Positions 11,081 to 24,200 of a stretch of DNA of 64,000 bases are shown in pieces. The position numbers were made by a program, and so were the translations under genes. Position 1 is the stretch's first letter; every line of letters begins with the position of its first letter. Location: positions 1 to 64,000 of the forward strand of contig JASANG010001630.1 in the NCBI GenBank assembly GCA_030248215.1, given 5' to 3'. Under the pieces are notes generated by a model. It was given only the letters and a program-made list of their open reading frames with translations. It ran no database searches and had not been told where the DNA came from. The stretch is from Enoplolaimus lenunculus (taxonomy: Eukaryota; Nematoda; Enoplea; Enoplida; Thoracostomopsidae).

Positions 11081-12200
11081 GTAAGTCTCTGCGATTCCGA
11101 CCACAACATTTTTACTGAGGCTGCCAGGATGCGACCGCAACACGTACAACTGAAATATGACAACCGGTTTAGGTCGGGGTAAAGGTTTAGGCTTAGGCAT
11201 CGGAAAATAATAAACTGTAACGCGGGTACTTTTCTATTGTGTTTAAACAACTTAACGCGTAGGAGAAGTAAACTAATTCGACGCTTCGTAAATAAAATTT
11301 ATTTCCTGTGTATGTCGTTGAACTAAACGTTACGTACTTCTTGAGTTGCTTTCGTCTATAATGTTGAAATTTAAATTATTTTTATATGATTATTTTTATA
11401 TGAGACAGTTTTAAAATTTTATTTGTCGCTGATGTGTTTTTGCAGTTACATTTAACGGCTGAAAATTTTCGTTTTTACACAAATTGTCAGACATTTTGTT
11501 GTTTTTTCACAAGTAACCCTTGTTGTTTGAACTTGGAAAACTTATGGAGCGTTTCATGATAACATCGTTTAAAACCAATTTTCACAATTTAAAGCTAAGT
11601 CAGTAACAGGTATAAATAATCGAAGAGGTTAGTAGTACACTGCGTTCAGGAGATATTCCGCTTGGCACACATTTACTGGAATATTGAAATAGGGTTTGAG
11701 GCTTATGTTTCTGCTTAGTCTTTCGCTTTTAGGAGGAAAATAGTGAACAGTTATGTGGTAAAAATTTTACTTTTTATCAAATTAATACCATCGTTAGAAT
11801 GTACTTTTTAGTTGACTCTGTAAATTTTCCTGCTATAATAACCGTTATTGATTTGTTTTTTGAACAGTTTATCACATGCTTATGAGCATTGCTGTCACTG
11901 AAGCTTTTGGTCAAAGTTCCTTATTGCAGAAAGCAATGGTATAGCAACCAGTTGAACTCTTGTACACCTTCCTTCAACAGACTTAGACTTAGGCTCGCGT
12001 TTAGGCTTAGGATTAGGAATTGGAAAAGGACTTACGTAAATCTAAGTCTAATTTTTAACCTTAAATATTGGAGGAAACTGTACAAGAGTTGCTATAGACG
12101 AGAGAATTGTTCAGTACGTTTTAAAAGTATTTCAGGTTGGCTTGAATTCAAGCTACACTATAAATTGCTCGATGGTGTAGTATATTTTGTATTTATTTAG
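11081..12200. other. Upstream region of the large gene
   Basis: Holds scattered TTAGGC-like hexamers near 11,175-11,200 and 11,985-12,010 and no convincing exon. TTTATTTAG just before 12,201 may be a spliced-leader or cis acceptor for the first coding exon. Confidence 0.35.
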
Positions 12201-12210
12201 TTTAAAAAAT

Positions 12211-12265
12211 ATGGACACTTCAAAAATAAAAGATATTTTGCGTAAACAGATTGCATTTTTACATG
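12211..12265 (+). CDS. Large gene exon 1 (Sec14 start)
   Basis: MDTSKIKDILRKQIAFLHG parallels the first helix of Trio Sec14. GTAAGT donor, phase 1. Acceptor-like TTTATTTAG ends at 12,200. Confidence 0.7.
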
Positions 12266-15200
12266 GTAAGTAGCATTTTGCACGCGCGTAAGCTGCTGTA
12301 TACATTTCTGGGAAATTTGCAAGAAAATGTTGCAAGCGTTAGAGCATAGAGCTTAAACTGATCGCAATTTAGCAATATTTTTGCAATGAACACGTGTCAC
12401 GGTATTAACGGCAACAGTTGATCGTGCATTGCTTAATGTTAGCAGGTATAATCAGCTTCGATTGTACGTTTATCTTGATAAGCACTGTGATTTTCGAACT
12501 TCTATTAGCTCAAAGGTTATTGAGTTTCTGTGACAGTAATAGTTTTAAAATCTGTGAATACCGGTAAGTGAAATGCATTCAACTTACGACTCAATTATTT
12601 CAATCAAAGAAAAATTTGTGAAACCACTTACCTCAAATCGTGCATCAGCAATACCATATGATTTACACGGGCCCATAACTTAGGAGGATCAGGGGAATTC
12701 AACCCCCCTGAAAGAATTTTGGCCGCCATAGAAAAGTTTCAATCCTGTTTGTAAGTGAACGAAAATCCTTGTGTGACCCTGCTAAAAAACTATTTAGCCC
12801 CCTAACAAGGTGAGCTATTAGCACGAAACTGTAGCCAAATAATTTGAAAATCATTTAAAAATATCTGGAAAATACACTCACACGTAGGTTGTTGATAATC
12901 AAAATGGTACGCGAAACAATTTCAATCGCGAAAACTTCAAAAGCAGTTATTCCGTTTTCTGCAGCGTCAACATTTTTTAAAACCAGCTGTCTGGTTATCA
13001 AAATTTTACAGGCGGATGTGATCGATCTGGTTCACCGATTATTATATTTACATCGCCAAGCGAATTTACTGAACATCCGATTAGTGAGGTGAGTTCATCA
13101 TCGTACTGCGAGAGTGGTAGCGGGCCGCCCCCCTACGGGTTTATGTCTATTGGATAGAAAAAATGGTTTGTTGGGTTATCGTTAGCAGTTGTTTATTTTA
13201 TCTTAGGAACCGGTGTTTTGGTCGTTTTCCGGTACTTGTAATAAACAATCAAGACTGCTCGTACGCCATTCGGTCAAAAATGAGGAAAGCGTTTTTTTCT
13301 ATACTCGCAATTTCCGTAAAGCCCTGTTCACACGTGCAAGTTTTTGCAGCAAAAACTTGCACGTGCAACTTGCATGTGCAAATTTGGTCACAAAGCAGAT
13401 TTGAAGTTCTTGCAGCTGCAAACTATTCATTAGAATTCATGTGATTGAATTTAATTCGCACGTGTGAACACCGTCGCAAATCGCTCGAATTTCTTGCAGT
13501 TGCATTTTCATTGGCCAATCAGGAGACATGTTGCTGAGCGCCTTTTGAATTAATTCAGACTTATTGAATTTATTCAAGAAGTGTGAACTAATTCAAATAT
13601 CTACCTTGTTTGATATTTCGCAGCCGACGGCGAAAGTAATGGGACTAGTTTTAAATTTTTAAGCATTAAATAAAGATTGCATCGCGATAAAAACTTTTTC
13701 AAGTCAAGAAATTTCGGGTATAACCTTCTTTGCGCATGAATGTTTCTTACAACTGAAACTTGCAGCGGCAAGTTTTTTGAAATATTCATTCGGACAACTT
13801 GCAGCTGCAAGTTATTCATGATAATATATGCGAAGAATTAATTCGTAGGTATGAATAGTCCTGCAAGTCGAATGCATTTATCATCATTGGCTAAACTGAT
13901 AGATTATAGGTTACGTTTGATATTTATTGCATTGGTCTGCAAATTATTCACATAAATTCATATCAAGATTAAGAATGAAAGTTATGATTATTTACAAATA
14001 CTTGCAGCTGCAAGTATGTCGTGCAAGTTGCAGCTGCAAAATCTCGCAGCAAAAGCTTGCACGTGTGAATAGGGCTTTAGTTGGAGTCTAAAAACCCTTT
14101 TCTTTAAATTTTTTCTCACATCGGATTTTATGTCGAAAGATGGTTAGAAAATATGATTAAATGTATCGCTATTTACACGTAAACCTAATAATAACATTTA
14201 GCGTTCAGAGACAAAAAACCGTTATTTTGATTATTTACTCATTTCGATATGCAAGCTTATCTCCATGTTAATGCACATTAATCCAAATAATATGACAATT
14301 TTATGTATTGCAGATAACGGGTACTCTTAACTACCTGATATCGATTCTGCACGATAAACATAAAGCTTCAAAACTTACGTTCATTGTTGACATGCGGTAT
14401 GGTTCGACCAAATATTTGAAGACTTTGTTGAAAGCCATTCAGGTACTGGTTAAAGGTGTAGATTCATTTAAGCGAAAACTTTCGTTAGCTGTAATGCGAA
14501 TATCTGAAGTTACGCCACGAAATAGTACTCAGGACCAAAAGTTGCTCTACGGACTCTGCTCTTACTTCAGTTTACTCTCAAATTGTTAGTTTAAGCAAAC
14601 CAAAAATACAAACGGCGATAGGTTCTACATACAGTTAACAACGAATCAAGAATTTGTCGCCAAGAGTGCCGTAGGCCTAAACCTTAATCTAATCCTAAGA
14701 TTAAGCCTCTGCGTAAATGAAATGTTACAATTTGCTGAGTCGAGGAAATTTCGCATTACAATTGTACAAGTTGTGCGACGAATTGTGTCGTTGCTGGAAA
14801 TACATCCGCGAAACTTAAGAGAGTTATCGTACTTACTGGCTGTTTACTCAATCGAAGTTTAAATGAAAATTGACAACCCAAGCGACATTTATGTTATAGA
14901 CAACGGCATCCAATCTCGCAAAACAAGTAATCGTTCTGAAACCTGAACAGTTTCTTGGCAAATCGAAGCTTGAATTAGATTTACGAATGGAAGCATATAC
15001 TTTCAAGGCAATGAAATCTAAAATATTTATTGTGTTTTGAGCTGTTTATATCTACAGTCGATTTAACGAACAGAAATAGTATGCATGGAAACCTTGCTAA
15101 TGGTGCGAAAATCGAAATGTTATACTACCAGCATACATGCTGTTATGGATATCGGATCATGCTATTTTAGGGGCCTGCATTGTAAGCCTCAGCCAAAACC

Positions 15201-18200
15201 TAAGCCCAGGGTTGCGGATCCAAAGGGTGGGCATAGGGGGATGCATCCCTCGCCGAAACTTTTAGCCTAATGCGTAGGCTCAAGCTTAAGGCTAAACCTG
15301 AGTCTAAATCTAAACTTCTGAATAGCCTAAGGTTTTGGGAATTTGGGATATTACCCGGGAAATTAGGATTTTGGGAAATTGGAATATTAGTCAGGAAACT
15401 GGGAGGGACCTGTTCTTTACATGGGCCAGTGTGTGTGACTTGTGGCTGCTTTCATATATGTAAAAATATTCATAAACTGTGCCAAAATTTAACCTTTTCC
15501 AATTGTGCATCCCACCACCAGAAATTTCTGTATCCGCCACTGTCTAAGCGTAAGCCCAAACATCATAAGCGTAATACTATATTCTTGGGTCTGTATTCTC
15601 ACGTGTGCAGCGCCTATCACCTGGTGGGGATAGGTCATGTAACTTTCGAACCACTGAATGCTGAGGCTCAACAATAAGCAAATTTTTTCGCATATGATTT
15701 GCTTTACTTCTGTACCAATTCTGAGTTAAACATCTGCAACTGCAATAGTTAGTGAGTTTGAAAACCTATTACTAACTTATGATAGTTGCTATACACATTT
15801 GGAATATGGGCCTTGGCTTAAACCTAAGCCTCCCAGTATCAAACTCCTAATGACTCTATGTCTTCTAGTGGACAGGCCCATAAAATTAACATGGCTTGTA
15901 ACGTCAATAAAAGTATTATCATGCGCCATAGCTGTTTCTACAGCAGCAAATTGTAAATTCTTTAAAATTTCGCCTTAGGCAGCAGTCACAATTTTAAATC
16001 TATTTCCTAAACTTGGGCAATGCTGCCTTTCCAGCACTCGGCAAAAAGTTGTGTTATACTTTCAGGTTGTACTTTTGTCATTGAGCAAACTGAACCGGCT
16101 GGTCGATTTAACTCAATTACCGCCTTCGTTTTCTGGTTCATTTTCTTACGATCACGCAACTTGGCTGGATCTACGTCTGGTATCTACATTCTGCAATTAT
16201 ATATTCAGTTTTTAATTCATTTTTATTTTAGTTTGCCACGGATGTACGGAGACGTAGCAGGGTCCCCGTTATTACCAACGCAAGGGTACAGCTGGAGGTT
16301 CTGTGTTTGTCTCCGGCTCCTGCAGAAAATCGACCTTTGGCTTAGGCTGTGGTAGAATTTTCGCCGGATTGCCAAGATTTCACCAAAAATAAGCGTCAAA
16401 CTAAACGATTTAACAACACGTTATAGATATTTCCTAAAATTAACAAATTAAACATCTCATTTCAACTACGTAATTTCGTTTCACATATGACTTCATTTCC
16501 GTCACCATCTTCGGCAATTTTTGTGACCTCCGGTTTCGGCTCACGTATTTTTCACCTCCGGTTGCACCTCTGACCAAGTATAATGACAATAATTTTTAAC
16601 AGTTACAAATTGTTTGTTTACCTTAATCTATACTTAAGAGAAAAATCTTTATCAGAAAATAAAAATCTGTTCAAAATAGTGTTTATAGCAGTTTCATGTA
16701 TTTTAGCGTTATGAAAGCTTTCTACGGGATGCAAACGCGTTCAATAAGCGTGTCGATGCAATACTTCACGAAACCAAATCGCCTGATTTGAACGATCAAA
16801 AACGACAACAATATTTAGCTAGCGAAATGAACGAGTTGGTTACTAGAGGTGAGAGAATCTTACTATAGACTGGCTGGGCAGCAAAATTTTCTGTCAGATA
16901 AACTGGCTGGGAAGCAAAATTTTCTGTCAGATAAACTGGCTGGGCAGCAAAATTTTCTGTCAGATAAACTGGCTGGGAAGCAAAATTTTCTGTCAGATAA
17001 ACTGGCTGGGCAGCAAAATTTTCTGTCAGATAAACTGGCTGGGAAGCAAAATTTTCTGTCAGATAAACTGGCTGGGCCGTAAGGTGTTCTGGGAGCAACG
17101 AACCAAAACATTTATGAGTACATTAATAGCAAGCATTTGCTGAAGGATTAGGTTTGAACGGTCACAGCGTCCAGACAGTGGTTGATTAACAATTAAGGCA
17201 AACACGACATGCAGCTTAGGCTCACAGAACCCTACGCCATTCGTTCAGGTCCAAATTTATTAACGGGCGACCAAACAGAAGTATTTCAAAGTTATCGCTT
17301 TCATCATATTATGCTTTTGCGAGACTGGTAAGTTATATAAATTATATATTTCTAGCAATAAATAGAATTTATAAGATTGAGTAAGATTTGTTTAGAAATA
17401 CAGTGTTAGACTAATTAGAAAACGTATTTGTTGATATCATTACAATAGTATTAATTATTGATAAGTTCAGAACATATTGAAAAATATGAAAATTTGAGTC
17501 TTAATAATCCACATCCGCACCAGGAGTTTCTTTTGCGTTTTTTTTCAAATTTTCAAATTAATTCCTATTTGCTGTGTCCTACTTAAAATGTCAGGATCTG
17601 TGTTATCACAAGATTTACGCGCAAACAAACACGGAGGACTGTACAGCAGCGATATTTACCCCGCGATGGTCAGCCGCATTCAGACGCTGTTACAAACTAT
17701 TCAGGTATAGATACGTAACCTACTCGTTTCGTTGGCTGAATTTTACCCGGGCCAGAACTAGCATATTAAAATTGATCTAATGTGATTTTTGTCTCTTGTA
17801 AATTTTAATTTTAACACACTGTTGATTAAAACAGAGTAAAATACGTCAATCTACTGATATAAAACCGTTTGTTCAACCGAATCAGACGGAGTCAATACGG
17901 CAGAATGCAACTAACGATTGAGTTTTGAAAATAAGCTTAATTTTGAACTTAATTTATCTGTTAATAAAAAAATGCTAAAACCATTTTGATAGCTTTACCG
18001 TTACCTGATTATGCTCCACTGTGTTATTGCTTTGACTTTGGCTTATCCATCACTGGTTTTAGAAATCTCAAGGAGATCACCATACTAATGTACAGAAGAA
18101 AACAAAAGAAAGAGGCGATGTTTTACTGTTCGATCGGTTCATGCAAGGAGTCACTGATGTAAGGATGCGATTAAACTTTGTGAAAAAAACTGTGTTTTAT

Positions 18201-21200
18201 CTATTTTATTAAAGTTGGAACGCCCCACATACGTATCTCAGATTGCATGTCTGAGGTTTCAAAGTTTCGTGGTAACGGTAGGTTTTGACTTAAGAAGAAT
18301 TCTGGCAAAGATCGAAATACTGGCCAATTTACGTGTTTCAGTAAATATGCCTATATATAATTTTCGCAAAAGATCCTAGAGTTGAAAACAACAATTGCGA
18401 CTTGTTGAATATTTTCAGTTATCCGATTGGCTTCTGGGTCCAGGCGAGAAATGGTTGTTAACGTTGCACGAAATTGGTGACAGTAAAGACGAAGCTGAAC
18501 AGTTACAACGTGATCACGAACAGTTGGAGTTTAAATCAAAGGTGATTTTTATTAAAATATATTTTGATATGTCAGATGAAAAAGAAAATATACATGTGAA
18601 ATAGTGATACAAAGCCAGGCTTGTGGATAGTAACTAGCTATGATAACACATTATATTTCAAATTTTAAATTTTGAACGTAATCCCAGTTATGCTAGCGTA
18701 TAGGATTTCCGATTGAAGTAGTTGAAATTTTTAGACAGCATTATAATCAACTGTGTATCAGTTCCACGAAGAATTGAGCGCACCCAGCAAAGCTGTTATT
18801 CTGATGTCAAATGTAGCACATGTGTTTTCTCCTATTTACAACCTTTACGCGCTTTTTCTTAGCGTTGACATTCTTCAGAGTTCAATATAAATCATATCGG
18901 AGTTTACGCGGTGATTTTTTGTCTTTGTTAAGGGTATAGCCAAGATTTTATTTCAGTAGGGTAATAACCTTGCGTAAAAGCTGTTTCGCGGGAGCCTAGC
19001 GCCCGAAAACCAATTTCAGTTTGCCAAAACCGAAATTATTTAATGCTGAATCCTGCTAAAAGTAACTTTATTCTTGTGTATACAGGAATTTTGGAAAAAA
19101 ATATACTCTTCCTATTCCCTCCCTTATATACAGGGTCTTTTAAACAACTTTCACACTTGCTTGCATTAACACCCGGAGTAAGCGAGATTGCTAAAAATAA
19201 CGCAAATGCACATCGATTTGTTCCAGAAACGGAAACGAATTGCACCATGGTTAACGTTATTAGTTTTAGGAAGTAATTGCTCAAGGCGAAACGCTTGCCG
19301 AATTAGCGGATCATTTAATTGCTGCCGATCATCAGTACGTAAAAGAAATCAAAAAGCGTCGCGAGTATCTTACCACTATTACTGGAGCGTTTACTGCACG
19401 CGTTCGGCGACAATGCGGTATTGCACAGTTATCCGTTCAGTTTCATAACGCTGTTCATGAGGTAGGTTATATTTTTGTTAATCGTGGCAGTGGCGAATTC
19501 AGCAATTTCTAAAGGAGGCCGAAAGGAGCAAGCAGCCAGACACAAACTTGGTACTAAATCTTAGCACAAAGTTTGCTTTCGATCGCTAATGAACAGCTTG
19601 GGTGTTGTTAGCTAACCTTGAATCCGCCAGTCATTAACAACGTGGACCGGATTTGACCGCACTGTCCGGACTGCTCAACGGTTTGTTCCATTGAATTCTG
19701 TGGTCTTGTTCAGTTCGGGTACATGACAATGCCCGATCCAGGGTTTGAGCGTTTCGTACTGGTAAAGTATTGATTGACTTGTTCCCGTAACTTATTAAAA
19801 CAAAAGTATGAAAATAAAAAACGTTGTTAGAGCAGTATTTACGTCTTCGGGGAAATCTGAAATGATTAAATGCATCACAAAATTTAAATTGCATGTATCT
19901 AAAAACTGTAAAATTGCAGTCGTTAAATCGTTTTGCAATCACGAGGACTATTGCTTGATTGGCAGTTCGAACCGGAGTTTCACCACTGCAGAACCGGTGT
20001 AGTCCACAGTGCAAGCGGTGGTTTTTTGTGGCAAGATCCACATGATTGATTAATTGTTATATACGTTTTAATGTTTGTCATTTACGTGTTTTGTGCCTGG
20101 ATGGTAAGTCGCACGACAGTGCCAAGAAAACGTTGATTCGTAGTTCTTAACCCATTCTCACATTGAGTTGCCTGTAGGCAACTCAGCGCAGTGTATATAC
20201 GTTAAATACTATATATCGCACCTTGGTTAACAATTGCAACACGTATACATAGTACTAAATCACCACAAGACGTGAGATCGGGCTCGAACGTCAAGCTCCT
20301 ATAGCTGAGTGGTTATGGTATACGCCTCCCACTCCAGTCACTGGAGTTCGAATCCAAGCATAAAAGTAGGCCTCGGGGGAAATTGAAAATATTCATGTGA
20401 GAAAGGGTTAAAAACTAAGCAGACAAGCGGTATTAGGATTTTCTGCTGTCTAATTTTTGGATCACCCTTTTTAAATTCGGCATATATATCCAAGCGTAAA
20501 TTTTTAATGATTAATTTTAGTTTACACAAAAACTCGACGACGTTCTTGAAATTCTGTGTTCTGAAGTGGACTCTAACGACGAAGAAAGTGCGCAAACGGC
20601 AACGACGAAACTTGATGAACAAATGCAGCAGATTAGTGAGTTATGCCAGCGTCTTCATAGTAAACCACAACTGAATTCTTAGGAAAGCCGTAGCTGGACG
20701 TGTGCCTGGGGTTTTAGTTCCTCATAGACAAATTTTGTACCCACTAGAAATGTTTTAGCTCGGCCTGTACGCTGCGAATTACAACCGGCCGCTCCTACTA
20801 AAAACGTTTTGCGCCCACCTTGGCCGTTTGAACAAGACGGATTTGAATCAGATTTTCCACAACGCAGCAGTGTTTTTCTAATAGTAACTGTAGTTGCAAA
20901 GGCTTGGTAAAGTTGAGATAGTTTTACTTTTGCCATCGCCAATGGGTATTAACTCTTACCTTTGCTTTCGACGGTTTTCAAACAAATATGTGCTAATCAT
21001 ATATTAGTTTATTTAATTATTTGTCATGTATAATAAATTCTATACTGGAGTTTTTGTTCAGTCAACTAATTTAAAGCAGTTGACGGTTTGTGCTTTAGTT
21101 AGCATGATTGTAAGACCGATGAAATCACAAGATATTTTTCTACGGCGTTTGCGATAGCTGTATGTTCGTATGCAAATTTAGCAACAATAAAACTACCATC

Positions 21201-24200
21201 CAAATGGCTATGCTCTTGAGTAGAGTTGCCTCGAGCAAACGCTGTTAAAACGTTATACGGTAAAGGAAAACGTTCAAGAACAAATGTTTTTTCGACGTGA
21301 AAATTACTACATTGGTGTAAGTTAGCAATGACCTACACTTGAGTTTCAGTCAAATTGCTTGTTTAATTAAAGTTTACACTTTTTCAATCGCTAGCTTAAC
21401 CTGACATTTTCAGAATTAATCGGCTACTGTTTTGTATTATTTTATCTTTACTCCATGATGTTGGTCTATGTTCGTTACCATTGGCGATCTCAGAGGGCAG
21501 TCAGAATATACCCGTCCAACAGGCGTCAAAACTAAAAATATTGTTGTAAGGTTTAGCACTAAAATGGCGTTAACACCTATAGTAAATTGAAAATTATCTG
21601 AGTAAAAACAGACTATTTCGATTTAAGTGTATGCGAACGCGCTCAGACGAATTAAGTTTTGGGCAAAACGCCAATAACAAATTGTCAAATTTAGACAAAT
21701 CTTACCACGACGTTTCCGGGCTTGGAAATCACTTTTTGGAACACTTGAACGCGCGTGAAGAAAACACACTGGGCTACGAAGTAACGCGAACGTATTTACC
21801 AGGCGTTGTTTACGTAGAACAATTGCTTGCCGACCTTAAGGACCGGAAATTCAGGTGTTGTGAACTAGCGGATGTACGACGACTCAAACTACAGCAGCTA
21901 AGGCAGTTGTATATTTCGGAACGCGACGCGCAACAGGTAAGCCATGATAATTGCCCGCAGCCGAACGAGACCAGATTGGGTTATTTTGTTTATAAAATTT
22001 TGCCTTTGCCTAGAAAAGTTTCAGCCCCAATTGTACGATTGCTGTTTCAACGGTAGGCGTTTGCTAAAATTGTTCCGCCGTCCGCGTAGCAGTTAGAGCT
22101 ATGGGCCTGTAGTGAACGGAGTATTCTGAAATTTTTCTGCAGACTGTTGGTATATTCCACCGAAATCCTGATTGTTTATGTAATTTTTCAGTTAGTGCTG
22201 GATTGATGTATTCAAAGTGAATTTTCAAATTTGAGGTAGAGATTGTCCATGAGAAGGAATTTCGGGGCGGGGGAAAGACTGTACAAGGTTATGTCTTGGG
22301 GCGAAACTATCCCAGCGTTTGTTTTATAAACAAACAAATCTGAAGCAGGTCTAATTGGTAGAGGATATCAATTTAGGGGTAATTGTTCATAAGATCCTTA
22401 TTTTAAATTGGACACATAAATGCTAACAAAATTGCATTGGTCAAAAATTTCGAAAGCAATTCTGATGATATACAATTTGCAAATTTCTTTCAGGTACTGT
22501 ACGTTTTACAAACCTATAAAACTGCTGAACAAAAAATATTTATTCAGCCGGAGTACATTTATATGACACAAAATAATTTAAGCTATTTTTTCTTAAATTT
22601 CAGGCAATCAAATGGATTTCAGAGCTCACCGAAACGATTGCTGCACAGCATACAAATATCGGTTGCAGTGGAGATGATGTAGATCTGCTAAGAAAAGACC
22701 ATAAAAAGCTAGAAACAACTGCGCGTGTAAGAAACTGAACGCCAAATTTGGTTAAATAACGTGACAGGATTAGGTTTACCACAACAAATCCAAATTTTTA
22801 CAATAACAAATTTCGCCATTATTTCAAATGTTTAGTCGAAACGTATTGTTTACATTTTATCGTACAATTTTTGCGTTCCAAAAACATCTGCAATCTAACT
22901 GTGACATAGCCAGCATCCTGCAGTCTTTGCGTTTTTACTTTAGAGTACATACGAATACGGCCGAGAATTATTGCAAGTCTCTTTGGTACTGCGTCGATCA
23001 TGTCGTCTAGACATCTCGACACATCGAGACATTGTCGCGTGCCTGGATCAGACATGGTCTCAGTTTTGTCGAGCGCTAACTGAACTTGCTGCGCGACTCA
23101 ATATCAGCTGGGCGTTTTATAATACTGTCAAGCAGGTAATGATTTGCAGTCGTTTTTAATTTAGTTTTCTTAGCTCTCCTACGAATATTTTTTGTCAACT
23201 GAGACCTAATTTTGAGCTTTGACTCGAGCAACAATACTATCAGATCAGAGCGTGCACCAGCAGCGCTCCTGTGTAAAATAGCTGTGGTTTTTTTGTTTTC
23301 AATCTTGACGTTAGGAAACTTTGAAACTTTTTGCTGAAATACTAGAAAAAAACCCAAATATGATTTTATTAGCAACTAGTAAATTGTGGCATTCGTATTA
23401 GGTATCCTATTCACAGCTGATGTTCAGTAAACAGGCTATTGATGTATTTCTAATATTAATTTTCAACTGATGATATATTAGAAAAAATTCCAAATGTTTA
23501 AAAAAACTAAAGTTGGAAATCGCTGAAGCTTCAGAACTCAGCCGTACACACAATGTAAAGCATTAACCGTTACTGTCTTTGTTCATAAACCTGGTACGTT
23601 ATTAATACTTTTGAGGGCCAATGTTACTCTTGAGGTGTCGGTATCTATGCGATTATAGCTTAAATTTAGGCTTTAGACTATAAGATTTTACTTAAGCTTA
23701 GGCATAGTTTTAGACTTATCCTTACGCTAAAGTTTAGCATTACACTTAGGCCTTTAATATGCATAGCATACCTATTATTACGCTCCTAAATGCAATCTTA
23801 ATTTGTTTATTTTAATGCAGGTCAACGACAAACTTGACGAACTATGTTCATACATTGAAACCGTAGCGCCGGATCCGGATACACGTCAGCTTTCAGAAGA
23901 CACTACATCAATCGTAGAGCGTCCTGCCTTACGTCCAGATATTCCAGTTGAACGATTTGTTGGAATGAAACGTCAACTGAGAGACGACGTTCGCGAGCTG
24001 AAACATATTGGTGATGCACTGGCAACACGAGCTCAACAGCCACTCTTGTCGCAACACAGGTATAACAAATCAGGGGACAGCAGGTGTACAGTATTTTCTT
24101 AAGGATGGTTGTAGAGGTTAATTGCATTGCCGAGTTTGCTGAAATCTTTACTTCCCTCGAAAATTTCTTTACACTCTCATAGAACTTAACTCAGTTTGTT

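Noticed and set aside
16796-17111. Three overlapping frames with an 11-residue repeat
   Set aside because: Product of the 33-bp tandem array, which lies just after a splice donor in an intron.
19634-20041. 135-codon minus frame and 64-codon plus frame in an intron
   Set aside because: No domain, no splice support and no sign of conservation; kept out as probable chance frames.
22080-22130. tRNA-like A box CGTAGCAGTTAGAGC
   Set aside because: No B box or foldable cloverleaf follows.
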